Below are positions 17,229-26,441 of a DNA stretch of 58,557 bases, piece by piece (position 1 is the first letter of the stretch; each line of letters begins with the position of its first letter). Under the pieces are notes generated by a model. The model saw only the letters and a list, made by a program, of their open reading frames with translations, searched no databases and was not told the origin of the DNA. The position numbers were made by a program, and so were the translations under genes. The stretch is from WVZL01 sp041862375 (lineage in GTDB: Bacteria > Acidobacteriota > Aminicenantia > Aminicenantales > Aminicenantaceae). The DNA lies in contig JBGVTE010000040.1 of NCBI GenBank assembly GCA_041862375.1, positions 1 through 58,557 on the forward strand, given 5' to 3'.

Positions 17229-19424
17229 ATGCGAAGAATTCTGTTTTCTTTTTTTATATTCATTCTCTCCCTTAGTTATTGTTTTTCTCTCGAGATCAGA
17301 GGTAAAGTAATAACTATAGAAGGAAAGCCAGTCAAAGATGTGATAATCTTACATCGATTAAGCCAAAAAGAAACCACTACAGACACTGAAGGCTTTTTTT
17401 CGCTTGATGTTCCTGAAGGGAAGAGGATCAGACTAGAGATTATTCATCCTGATTATATTGAACAGGAAATTTTAATATCCCAGCAACATTTTTCAAAAAA
17501 AATAACTGTGACACTATTGCCTTACATCAGGCAGAAAGAAGAAGTTGTTGTCACAGCATTGAGGCATCCCGAAGTTTCATCCAGTATTCCTGCTGCTGAA
17601 ACAGTCATTCCGAAAGAAACGCTTGAAGAAAAGATGGTCCCTAACATTGCCTCAGGGCTCTTACATTTACCTGGATTATCAAATATAGGTTCAGGAGGCT
17701 TTTCAGTCGTTCCTAATATCCGAGGTTTGGCCCGAAGAAGAGTATTGATCTTGATTGATAATGCTCGGGTCACGAGTGATAGGCGGACAGGACCTAATGC
17801 TTCTTTTGTCAATCCTCTGGACATTGAAAAGATTGAAGTACTGAGAAGCCCCTCTTCTGTTTTTTATGGTTCAGACGCCATTGGCGGAGTGATTCATATC
17901 CTTACCAAAAAGACATCGCTCCAAGAAAGCATTAAAGGGAAAATCAATATGAAGTTTGGCACAGTGAACTTGGAAAAGACCGCAGGTATCTCTCTTCAAG
18001 CAACAAAAGGAAAAACAGGATTTTACTTGTCTTTCCGGGGAACTGATGCCGAGAATTATTCATCCCCATATGGTGAAGTGCTTCAATCCCAGTTTACAAC
18101 TTCCAGCCTGTTCAGCAAAATCTCTTACCAAAGCGAAAAAAGAGATATACATCTGAGTTATCTAGGAGCAAGGGGATTTAATATCGGGAAGCCGAATCGA
18201 GATAGTGAGATCCAGCCCACATGGTACCCGATTGAAAATCAGAACCTCCTGCAGCTATCATGGCTCGAAAAAGAAGTAGGAAACGAGGGTGATATATCTT
18301 TTCATCTTTATCTAAATCCTCACTATTTAGAAACAAAGAAAGAAAAAATTAAAGTGTATAAAACTGAAGAATCATTCAGCAGAACCCAGAGTCTTGATTT
18401 TGGATTTCAGGTTTCTTTAGGAAAAAGATTTAGCCAATATTTCCGCTTGAAGGGTGGTACAGATTTTTTCGGGCGTTTTAAGGCAAAAGCACAGAATAAA
18501 AATACATATTTTGACTCTTCTGGTAGCATAGAAAAAGTAACTGAAGAATTTCCCTTTACAAAGGGGAAGAGGCAAGATCTGGGATTTTTTCTTTCATTCG
18601 ATTACACGGGCATTAAAAGACTTGACCTTGTGGGTGGACTTCGCTATGACGTGCTTAAAATGCAAGCTACTCCTGGCAGTGTCTCCTTTTCTCAAAAGAG
18701 CAGCCATAGAGCTTGGACAGGATTTTTAGGGGCCACATTTAAGATGTCTGAAGTGATTGTAGCTTTTGCAAATTTATCAAGAGCTTATCGAGCTCCTAGC
18801 TTAAGCGAGAGCTTTTATTCTGGCATAACAGGCCGTGGGTTTGTCATCGGAAAGCCTGATTTAAGATCAGAAACCAGTTTTTGTTTAGACGCAGGGCTTA
18901 AATTTATACATACACGTTATTTTGCCGCTTTATATTTATTCCATTACAAAATAGACGACATGGTAGAACGTTTTCGAAGTTCCGAAAAAATATACACGTA
19001 TGGAAACATAGAAAAGGGCAGAATTCAAGGGATAGAGTTGGAAATAGAATATTTTCCTTTCCCGGGTTGGAAGATATTTGGCAACTTATATTCTTTCAGG
19101 GGAATAAGTCAAGTAACAGGGGACCCCCTGAATGATCTTCCGCCTTCAAGACTATTTATCGGAACTAGAGTTTGGAGAGGGCATTTTTGGGCAGAGTTAA
19201 ACGGAAACATACAGTGGAATAAAAAAAATCCTGGCCCCGCTGAAATCTCTATACCAGGTTATGAAACAGTAAATCTCCAAGCAGGTTATCTTCTGGATTC
19301 CTCACTCAGGCTTTATTTTTCAATCTCTAATTTACTGAACAGATCCTATGTGCCGAGGCCTGACCCTGATGCCCTGGAAGTCGCGGGAAGAAATTTCATT
19401 CTAGGTTTGAGTTACGTATTCTAA
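17229..19424 (+). CDS. TonB-dependent outer-membrane receptor
   Basis: A 731-residue receptor: signal peptide (about 1-20), an N-terminal carboxypeptidase-regulatory-like domain ('IRGKVITIEGKPVKDVIILH'), then the TonB box region and plug ('EEVVVTALRHPEVSSSIPAA', 'NIRGLARRRVLILIDNARV', 'IEKIEVLRSPSSVFYGSDAI' followed by 'GGVIHILT'). The C-terminal 22-strand barrel ends in 'GRNFILGLSYVF' with a terminal aromatic residue, typical for BAM recognition. The plug motif resembles siderophore, vitamin B12 or metal receptors more than SusC. It has no ribosome binding site of note and is followed after 24 bp by an S9 peptidase, so uptake of a peptide or peptide-metal compound is possible. Confidence 0.9.
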   Translation: MRRILFSFFIFILSLSYCFSLEIRGKVITIEGKPVKDVIILHRLSQKETTTDTEGFFSLDVPEGKRIRLEIIHPDYIEQEILISQQHFSKKITVTLLPYIRQKEEVVVTALRHPEVSSSIPAAETVIPKETLEEKMVPNIASGLLHLPGLSNIGSGGFSVVPNIRGLARRRVLILIDNARVTSDRRTGPNASFVNPLDIEKIEVLRSPSSVFYGSDAIGGVIHILTKKTSLQESIKGKINMKFGTVNLEKTAGISLQATKGKTGFYLSFRGTDAENYSSPYGEVLQSQFTTSSLFSKISYQSEKRDIHLSYLGARGFNIGKPNRDSEIQPTWYPIENQNLLQLSWLEKEVGNEGDISFHLYLNPHYLETKKEKIKVYKTEESFSRTQSLDFGFQVSLGKRFSQYFRLKGGTDFFGRFKAKAQNKNTYFDSSGSIEKVTEEFPFTKGKRQDLGFFLSFDYTGIKRLDLVGGLRYDVLKMQATPGSVSFSQKSSHRAWTGFLGATFKMSEVIVAFANLSRAYRAPSLSESFYSGITGRGFVIGKPDLRSETSFCLDAGLKFIHTRYFAALYLFHYKIDDMVERFRSSEKIYTYGNIEKGRIQGIELEIEYFPFPGWKIFGNLYSFRGISQVTGDPLNDLPPSRLFIGTRVWRGHFWAELNGNIQWNKKNPGPAEISIPGYETVNLQAGYLLDSSLRLYFSISNLLNRSYVPRPDPDALEVAGRNFILGLSYVF

Positions 19425-19448
19425 AAACATATAAGGACGGAGGTAAAA

Positions 19449-21566
19449 ATGAAGCCATCTCTTTTAAAACAAAGCTTTTTACTGAGTTTTGTGTTGCTTT
19501 TTAGCCTAATAACGATGTTTTCTCTGCATTTAGAAGCTGAATCTTTCTCATTAGAAGCTATCATGAGCTCCCCTTTTCCATCAAGCCTGGTAGCTTCTCC
19601 AAAAGGAGACTTTGTTGCCTGGGTCTTCAATGATCAGGGAAAGCGCAACATCTGGATTGCAAAGGGTCCAAAATACGAGCCCCGTCAGCTCACTCAGTAT
19701 TCATTAGACGATGGCCGAGAATTAGGAGAGCTTGCCTTCAATTCAGATGGAACAATTATCGCCTTTGCCCTGGGAGGAGCCCCTAATAGAGCAGGAGAAT
19801 ATCCCAATCCCATTTCCAACCCTGAAGGAACAGAACAGGCTGTCTGGGCAATAAAAGTTGAAGGTGGAAAGCCGTGGAGAATCGGGGAAGGAAGCGACCC
19901 AAAACCCTCTCCAGCAGGAAATTTGGTTGCATTCAGTCGCAGAGGAAGAATATATGTTTCATCTATCGACGGATCTTCGGAACCTCACCTTCTATTCAAG
20001 GCCAGAGGTCGTAATACCTCTCATGCTTGGTCACCTGATGCTTCTAAGATTGTATTTGTCAGTTACAGAGAAGAACACAGTATAATCGGATTTTATGACT
20101 TCAAGAGCAAATCAATTAGCTGGATTTCTCCTTCTGTGGATAGAGATGTCTATCCAGTCTGGTCACCCTGTGGAAAGTATATCTCATTTATTCGATTTCC
20201 TGGAGGCCTGAGGAGTTTTTCTTTCAGAGGAGGACAAAGATTTTCTTTGATGGTTGGTGATGAAGAGAGTGGGAAGGCAAAAGAAATATGGCGATCCCCT
20301 AATGAAACGGGTGGCTTTGCCCAGTACTATTCATCGCACCCACTAAGATGGGCAGCAGAAGGTCACCTGGTTTTCTATTCAGAGCATGAAAATTGGATGC
20401 ACCTTTACTCTCTATCTATTAAGGATAGAAAAGTTATTTGTCTTACTCCAGGAGAATATGAGGTAGAAAACAGCTTCCTTACGCCCGACGGCAAGACTGT
20501 TGTGTTTAATTCAAACTCTGGAGATATCGATCGCCGCCACCTTTGGTCAGTTCCTGTAGCTGGTGGAAAAGCCAAAATGTTGACTAGTGGGGAAGGGATT
20601 GAATGGAGTCCGGTAGTTACAGCCAGTGGAAATGATTTAGTATTTATTTATTCCACAGCTTCCCAACCAGCATCTCCATCTATTATGGGTATCAAAGGAA
20701 GTAATCGTCGATTAATAGCTCCAGAAGCAATTCCAGAGGAATTTCCCACGAATAAACTCGTAAAACCTCAACAGGTCATATTCAATGCACCTGACGGGCT
20801 AAAAATTCATTGTCAGCTTTTTCTTCCTAAAGATATAAAAGCAGGTGATAAACATCCTGCTGTTATTTTCATGCATGGGGGCCCGATTCGTCAGATGCTT
20901 CTCGGATGGCATATGCGTGGTTATTACCATAATGCATATGCTTTTAATCAATACTTAGCTAACAAAGGATATGTTGTTCTCTCCGTGAATTTCCGTTCAG
21001 GAATCGGCCATGGATATGCCTTCCGGACTGCACCAAATCAGGGTCCTCGAGGGGCTTCAGAATACCAAGACATAGTGGCTGCTGGTAGATACCTGCAGAA
21101 CCGTCCTGAAGTTAATCCGAACAAGATCGGACTTTGGGGAGGGTCATACGGTGGATATTTGACAGCTCTCGGTCTTGCTCGTGATTCTGAGCTCTTTGCG
21201 GCTGGAGTTGATTTACACGGCGTCCATGACTGGTCTCTCCGAGCACGCCGCCGCAATGGAGGAGGATGGGAAATAAGAGGTGAAGACTTGATGAGCATTG
21301 CATTCCAATCTTCTCCTGTAGCTGACATAGACTTCTGGACATCACCTGTTCTCTTCATTCACGGAGATGACGATCGTAACGTAGATTTTATCCAGACCAC
21401 CGATTTAGTTCAACGTTTGAGGAAAGTAGGAAAAGCTCATGTAGAACTTCTCATCTTTCCTGATGAAGTTCATGGGTTTCTACGTCATGCTCACTGGCTT
21501 GAAGTTTACAGGACTGCCGTAGATTTTTTTGATCGATTCCTTAAGAAACTAAAAGCCCAAAGCTAG
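19449..21566 (+). CDS. Exported S9-family prolyl-oligopeptidase-type peptidase
   Basis: A 705-residue serine peptidase. A signal peptide (about 1-28) is followed by a beta-propeller of WD40/PD40-like repeats ('SPKGDFVAWVFND', 'SPDASKIVFVSYRE', 'SPCGKYISFIRFP', 'TPDGKTVVFNSNSG') and a C-terminal alpha/beta-hydrolase domain. The catalytic triad is visible as S566 (GGSYGGYL), D642 (HGDDDRNV) and H675 (DEVHGFL). This arrangement fits the acylaminoacyl-peptidase/dipeptidyl-peptidase branch, acting on short peptides in the periplasm. GGAGGT precedes the ATG. It forms a pair with the TonB receptor 24 bp upstream. Confidence 0.92.
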   Translation: MKPSLLKQSFLLSFVLLFSLITMFSLHLEAESFSLEAIMSSPFPSSLVASPKGDFVAWVFNDQGKRNIWIAKGPKYEPRQLTQYSLDDGRELGELAFNSDGTIIAFALGGAPNRAGEYPNPISNPEGTEQAVWAIKVEGGKPWRIGEGSDPKPSPAGNLVAFSRRGRIYVSSIDGSSEPHLLFKARGRNTSHAWSPDASKIVFVSYREEHSIIGFYDFKSKSISWISPSVDRDVYPVWSPCGKYISFIRFPGGLRSFSFRGGQRFSLMVGDEESGKAKEIWRSPNETGGFAQYYSSHPLRWAAEGHLVFYSEHENWMHLYSLSIKDRKVICLTPGEYEVENSFLTPDGKTVVFNSNSGDIDRRHLWSVPVAGGKAKMLTSGEGIEWSPVVTASGNDLVFIYSTASQPASPSIMGIKGSNRRLIAPEAIPEEFPTNKLVKPQQVIFNAPDGLKIHCQLFLPKDIKAGDKHPAVIFMHGGPIRQMLLGWHMRGYYHNAYAFNQYLANKGYVVLSVNFRSGIGHGYAFRTAPNQGPRGASEYQDIVAAGRYLQNRPEVNPNKIGLWGGSYGGYLTALGLARDSELFAAGVDLHGVHDWSLRARRRNGGGWEIRGEDLMSIAFQSSPVADIDFWTSPVLFIHGDDDRNVDFIQTTDLVQRLRKVGKAHVELLIFPDEVHGFLRHAHWLEVYRTAVDFFDRFLKKLKAQS

Positions 21567-21604
21567 AAAATAGAATATTTCACTAAAAGGCCTATCTTCT
21601 TTTA

Positions 21605-24214
21605 TTATTCTGCGCCTGCATACAGGATAGAATTGAAGAGAAGCTTGAATGTGCCGTAAGGCTGTGCTCTGAATTGCACCGGAAATCCGAGAAGAATTAT
21701 TCTGCCCTTTCCGTAGCGAACATTCAATATTGTTGATTTTTGTTTAATGAGTTTTTCCCCATGAATCCAGCCACTCATGAGCACATTCTCAGAAGGGTAT
21801 TTCGCCACAGATTTTGGGACCTCACTTTCATCAAAGGTCGGCAAGACTTCAAATGCACAGCTATTATTAAAAATTGTTCCTGCTTCTTCTGGCATTCCGA
21901 AGGTCAGAGGATGTTTTGTATCAAATTTCATGCGAAGTATAGAGCCTTCACAGACAAATTGCTCTCTTTTGACTTTCTTGAGGACATTCCGTACAGGAAG
22001 GTTAAAGTTTTCGATGGCAAGATTGCAGACTGAATTGAGGAATATCAAATTTCCGCCATTTTTTACAAATTGTTTCAAGTTTCTAAGACCGTTTAGTGTT
22101 ATTCCTCCTAAGTATTTCGGAGGCATAGTGCCTTTTTGGTAACCTGTAATAACTGATTCAGTCCAATACGTATCAGGAATGATGATCACATCATATCTTG
22201 AGTTAAGATTACCAGCTCTGATGTCAGCATCGACTATAGTTGAGAATGGAAAGTCATGGTCTTCAAGGATCAGCCTCGTCCAGCCTTCGTCAGTGCTGGC
22301 AATCCACGATTTATACAGGGCAACCTTTACTTTCTTGAGGGAGTACGTTGGTACATTAGGTTTTTTAGAAATCCCTGTAATTTTAATGTGGAGATCATCA
22401 GCCAACTGTTCCATGGAAGATTTAGAGACACTTTGTGATTGAATTATAAGTGTGCCTTCAGGAAAAACTGCATCACGAATTGAAAAGGATTTTTTCGCCC
22501 ACTCAATAATTCCTCCTTTTTTCAAAATCCTGTTAGTGGCGGTGAAGCTGGCATTAGCTTTATGGTCAATAAGATAGGCATATTTTGGATTTCCCTGTAG
22601 AGAACCAGGCGGAACCTTAATTTCTCTTATCAGGCTCATTTCAACATCAACAGGAGAGTTAGCTGCATATACTTTAACTCCAAACTGGTGGGGAAGAGTC
22701 CAGCCCATCATATCGTATGATTCAAATGGAGTTCCTTCGAACTTTTGCGGGCTTATCAGTCCCTGCCACAGAGCCGGATACTTTCTTAGGTCAGGATAGA
22801 CTTGGTCTTCAAAAACATTTTTTATAAAAAGCGAAAAAGGCTGGGTCATGGGTATAATGTATGTTCCAGCAGGATATGAAATACCATCACACGTAAAAGC
22901 ATTAATGCATTTATAGATATCAATACCAAGGAGAATCATCCTGTTCAGGAGGATAGCAGTCACTCCTGGGTCATGCTGTTTTTGGGGAATGATCCAGGCG
23001 TATGGAGGTTCTTTCTGAAACTTTTCTATAACATCTTTACCCATTTTGTATTTATTGAAAAGAAGTTCCTCTCGGTATTTTGAAGCGACATAAAGAACAG
23101 TTTTGGAAGCTGTAAGGCAGTAATCAACAGCATCCTTAAGGCGCCACCATCCTCCTTTCCAGGGATTAGGATAAAAAGCAGACATTGTCAGATCCTGGTA
23201 TTCCTTTGGAAAGTCACGGATAGTATAGAAATGAGGAGTGGCGTAACGATAGAGTGCTGTTTCAGTTAAAATGGAGATTATATTGTGAGAGTCTACAACC
23301 TGAGTAACGTAGCCTGGGTACCACGTATCGAATATAATTCTAGATACTGCTCCTTCCTTGCCCTCAACATCAAATGCTGCACCCATAGTAGAGCCTATCA
23401 GATTCTGCCAACGGACGATAAGTGGGTGGACATTCGGATTTGTAGGTTCTGAGTTTGGAGGTATCCAAATTCTGGCAGGGAAAGGTGCTGTTTGATGGTG
23501 GTTGTAGAGAATTACTGGATACCACTCCTTATTGACAAGACGGGTAAGGTTTTGAGTCTCTATTAAATTTGCTATGTAGGAATCACGGTTGTTGTCATGC
23601 CCTGCATATTTATGATAGAGCAAAGGCATTGGCGAGACCTCATAAGGCGTTCCAATATTTGGATGGTACCACTCAGCCAAAATATTCATGCCATCAGGAT
23701 TGGCAAATACGAGAACAATAATAACCTCGTCAAGCATTCTCAAAGTTCTTGAATCATTTGCAGTAACAAGATCATAGGCTAGTTGAATATTGTGCTGAGA
23801 TGGAGCACACTCGGATGCATGAAGCCCTCCATCGATATAGACGATCGCTTTTCCTTGTTTAGATAGTTTTTTTGCTTCTTCCAGAGAAAGTCCCTTAACC
23901 AACGAAAGCTTCTTGGATATATTCTTATAAAAATCCAGTTTGGCCATATTTTCTGGAGAAGAAATAACAGCGTAAGTCATAGTGTTTCCCATCGAAGTTT
24001 TTCCCATATCAAAAAGCTTAATCTTTTTTGAATTTTCAGCTAGAACCTTCAGGTATTTGATGGCTTGAGTATAGGTTGCAAGATGGTAGTCTGCTCCAAC
24101 TTTAAAGCCCAAAACATCTTCAGGCTCTGGAACAGCTTGGCCATAACTCCGATAGATAGGGATAAAAGCGATTAAGATACAAACAGCAAGCTTCATTTTG
24201 CAAAAAATTTTCAT
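21605..24214 (-). CDS. Exported M14-family zinc carboxypeptidase-like protein
   Basis: About 869 residues. A signal peptide (MKIFCKMKLAVCILIAF…) is followed by an M14 peptidase domain: the zinc motif HxxE in 'DGGLHASECAPSQHN', 'VFANPDGMN', the conserved 'LLYHKYAGHDNNRD', and 'VILYNHHQTAPFPARIWIPP' with the third zinc ligand. The long C-terminal part includes a glutamine-amidotransferase-like segment ('YDVIIIPDTYW', 'VKNGGNLIFLNS'), common in this subgroup. ATG 24214 has GGAGG five bases upstream and is preferred to an ATG 15 bases earlier. It is the third gene after cysS and yraN on this strand. The incomplete gene at 57913 is a paralogue. Confidence 0.88.
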   Translation of the reverse strand: MKIFCKMKLAVCILIAFIPIYRSYGQAVPEPEDVLGFKVGADYHLATYTQAIKYLKVLAENSKKIKLFDMGKTSMGNTMTYAVISSPENMAKLDFYKNISKKLSLVKGLSLEEAKKLSKQGKAIVYIDGGLHASECAPSQHNIQLAYDLVTANDSRTLRMLDEVIIVLVFANPDGMNILAEWYHPNIGTPYEVSPMPLLYHKYAGHDNNRDSYIANLIETQNLTRLVNKEWYPVILYNHHQTAPFPARIWIPPNSEPTNPNVHPLIVRWQNLIGSTMGAAFDVEGKEGAVSRIIFDTWYPGYVTQVVDSHNIISILTETALYRYATPHFYTIRDFPKEYQDLTMSAFYPNPWKGGWWRLKDAVDYCLTASKTVLYVASKYREELLFNKYKMGKDVIEKFQKEPPYAWIIPQKQHDPGVTAILLNRMILLGIDIYKCINAFTCDGISYPAGTYIIPMTQPFSLFIKNVFEDQVYPDLRKYPALWQGLISPQKFEGTPFESYDMMGWTLPHQFGVKVYAANSPVDVEMSLIREIKVPPGSLQGNPKYAYLIDHKANASFTATNRILKKGGIIEWAKKSFSIRDAVFPEGTLIIQSQSVSKSSMEQLADDLHIKITGISKKPNVPTYSLKKVKVALYKSWIASTDEGWTRLILEDHDFPFSTIVDADIRAGNLNSRYDVIIIPDTYWTESVITGYQKGTMPPKYLGGITLNGLRNLKQFVKNGGNLIFLNSVCNLAIENFNLPVRNVLKKVKREQFVCEGSILRMKFDTKHPLTFGMPEEAGTIFNNSCAFEVLPTFDESEVPKSVAKYPSENVLMSGWIHGEKLIKQKSTILNVRYGKGRIILLGFPVQFRAQPYGTFKLLFNSILYAGAE

Positions 24215-24241
24215 TAAAACCTCCATCACTCAATCATATTG

Positions 24242-24601
24242 CTAGAACGCATTCTGAATATGCTTAATTTTGTAGCCATCTTTCTCACAACAGGACAAAG
24301 ATAGCACATCAAAGCGGCATACTATATTTTTTAAATCGTTCTTAGCAAGGAATCCCTGAGCAATCTTTCTAATTTGATTCTGTTTTCGAGGAGTAACAGA
24401 TTCTTCAGGAAGACCGAATACTTTACTTCTTCTCGTTTTTACCTCTATAAAAACTAAAGTATTTTTGTCATAAGCTATAATATCTATTTCTCCTCTGAGG
24501 AAACGGTAGTTTCTCTTGATTATTCTGTAGTTTTTATTTTTTAGGTACTCGAGTGCTGTTTCTTCGCCTGATTTTCCAAGAGCGTGAGCTGATTTTTTCA
24601 A
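24242..24601 (-). CDS. YraN/UPF0102 family endonuclease-fold protein
   Basis: A 119-residue protein with the YraN core of the PD-(D/E)xK restriction-endonuclease fold: 'LGKSGEETALEYLKNKNYRI', 'NYRFLRGEIDIIAYD' and 'LVFIEVKTRRS' (the D and ExK catalytic residues), then 'PRKQNQIRKIAQGFL' and 'CRFDVLSL'. The size is normal. The role is not settled; a DNA-processing function is suspected from the fold. The M14 gene begins 27 bp downstream. Confidence 0.9.
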   Translation of the reverse strand: MKKSAHALGKSGEETALEYLKNKNYRIIKRNYRFLRGEIDIIAYDKNTLVFIEVKTRRSKVFGLPEESVTPRKQNQIRKIAQGFLAKNDLKNIVCRFDVLSLSCCEKDGYKIKHIQNAF

Positions 24602-24707
24602 GTTTTCAAATATTCTCCCTTTTTGAGTATGTAGGAGTTATTAATTCTTTCATTGATTTGGTGTTATATTTTTCTAGTTTTAAACGTTTCCTTTGTCATG
24701 TTTACTG

Positions 24708-26102
24708 TTATTTTCTGAATTTCCACCTTACTCCGTCTTTAGTATCTTCCAGAATAATTCCTTTCTCGAAAAGTTCCATTCGAATTTTATCAGCAAGTTT
24801 GTAGTTTCTATTTCTCCTTGCTGTTTCCCGTTCTTCAATTTTTTTCACTATCTCTGGAGCGAGCTCCCTTTCTCTCTTTGGAGAGAGGACAGCTAATACC
24901 TTATCAAGAGAATAGATTAAGAATGTTAGTTTTTTTGCATCTTTTTTGCCTATTTTCCCCTGAGTAATGAGAATATTCACCTTTTTAATCATCTCAAAAA
25001 GAGCTGTCAATGAGACAGAAATGTTGAGGTCATTGCTAAGGCCTTTAATAAACTTTTCCTTTGTTTTTTTGATGAGAGGAGGAATTGCGCGGTTTTCATC
25101 TTCGCCAAAAGTCCTGTTTTCAAGCTCATAAACTAAATCTCTTATCCTCTGGAGCGAAACCTGGGCTTGATTAAGAGCACTAAATGTAAAATTGAGCATT
25201 TTCCGGTAATGGGTAGAAAGAAGCAGGTAACGAAGTGCTGTCGGATCATTTCCCTTATTGAGAATGTCTTTGAGAGTATAGAAATTGCCCTTAGATTTAG
25301 ACATCTTCTCACCGTCTACTATGAGGTGATTGCAGTGTAGCCAGTAATTAACAAATTTTTTCCCGCTAAAGGCCTCAGACTGAGCGATTTCATTCTCATG
25401 GTGAGGAAAAATATTGTCCACGCCTCCGCAGTGTATATCAAAAGTCTGGCCAAGGTATTTAGAACTCATTACTGAACACTCTATGTGCCATCCTGGACGT
25501 CCCGGCCCGATTTCTGTCTCCCAGAAAGGCTCTCCTTCTTTTTTATATTTCCAGAGAGCAAAATCGTGGGCACTTTCTTTTTTGTACTCATCAGTGTCGA
25601 TTCTTTGGCCAAGCTTAAGCTCATGAAGTTTAATTTTAGAAAGCCGTCCGTAATCTGAAAACCTGGTAATCCTGAAGTATATTGAGCCATCTTTTTTGTA
25701 AGCATAGCCATCTTTCAGGAGGCCTTTTATCATTTCAACCATATCGGGAATATGTTCAGTAGCACGGGGATAGTGGTCGGCCCTAGCTATGTTTAAAGTT
25801 TTAATGTCCTCAAAAAAAGAATCGATATATTTTTTTGTAAAATCTTCAAGTTTCAATCTTTCAGCCCTAGCTCCCCTAATAGTCTTATCATCCACATCAG
25901 TAATGTTCATGATGTGATTCACTTTGTATCCCATGAAAATGAGGAATCTTTTAAGAAGATCTTCAAAGATATAGGCCCTAAAATTACCGATATGTGCATA
26001 GTCATAGACAGTAGGACCGCAGGTGTATAATTTTACTTCTCCGGGATTCAAAGTTTTGAATACCTCTACTTTTCCGCTGAGTGTGTTGAAGAGTTTAACC
26101 AT
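24708..26102 (-). CDS. cysS: Cysteinyl-tRNA synthetase
   Basis: A 464-residue class I synthetase charging tRNA-Cys. The N-terminal 'LYTCGPTVYDYAHIGN' holds the first zinc cysteine and the HIGH-type signature. 'WHIECSVMSSKYLGQTFDIH' and 'GGVDNIFPHHENEIAQSEA' hold the other zinc ligands and active-site residues, and KMSKSKGN is intact. The DALR-type C-terminal helical domain is present and the last residues (DGVRWKFRK) are typical. Length is normal. No strong ribosome binding site is visible before the ATG. A T-box or other riboswitch was looked for in the 339-bp upstream region and not seen; that region contains a diverged repeat element instead. Confidence 0.96.
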   Translation of the reverse strand: MVKLFNTLSGKVEVFKTLNPGEVKLYTCGPTVYDYAHIGNFRAYIFEDLLKRFLIFMGYKVNHIMNITDVDDKTIRGARAERLKLEDFTKKYIDSFFEDIKTLNIARADHYPRATEHIPDMVEMIKGLLKDGYAYKKDGSIYFRITRFSDYGRLSKIKLHELKLGQRIDTDEYKKESAHDFALWKYKKEGEPFWETEIGPGRPGWHIECSVMSSKYLGQTFDIHCGGVDNIFPHHENEIAQSEAFSGKKFVNYWLHCNHLIVDGEKMSKSKGNFYTLKDILNKGNDPTALRYLLLSTHYRKMLNFTFSALNQAQVSLQRIRDLVYELENRTFGEDENRAIPPLIKKTKEKFIKGLSNDLNISVSLTALFEMIKKVNILITQGKIGKKDAKKLTFLIYSLDKVLAVLSPKRERELAPEIVKKIEERETARRNRNYKLADKIRMELFEKGIILEDTKDGVRWKFRK

Positions 26103-26158
26103 CAGAAGATATTATTAGGATAAAGAAATTTGTAGTCAACAGAAAAATCATATAGTAA

Positions 26159-26371
26159 TCACTTTTTTCCCTGGATGAGAACTGAAGCAGTCTCAAACGA
26201 TGAGGTATGTAGCTTTAAGGCACGCTCGCTTTGTCCCAGCGACCCTGGAATCAGGCTTCATCAGGAATGGAAGCCGAAAGCAAGAATCTAGCCTCTGGCG
26301 TAACATGGATTACGAAGTCTGCTCCCGAATGTGGGTGTAAAAAACCGTTTGAAGGCTGAAGTGAAAAAGTG
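26159..26371. repeat. Diverged third member of the small inverted-repeat element family
   Basis: This 213-bp segment starts TCACTTTTTTCC (26159) and ends with AAAAAGTGA (26363-26371), a degenerate terminal inverted repeat. Internally it keeps the family core: GATGA, then GTC, CGATG, GCTT and AAGGCACGCTCGCTTTG with CCCAGCGA (26214-26242), in the same order and spacing as the 36560 copy, then ATCAGGCTTC. No 9-bp target duplication can be recognised. It occupies most of the cysS/LKR divergent gap (26103-26441). Confidence 0.5.
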
Positions 26372-26441
26372 AGCAAAGTTGACCTGATTTTACGTTTCTG
26401 TCATAATTTTAGCTCAAAAAAAGCATAGACTTAAATAGAGA

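Noticed and set aside
26103..26441. T-box or other riboswitch upstream of cysS
   Set aside because: No T-box sequence or specifier structure was seen; the region is better explained by a diverged repeat element.
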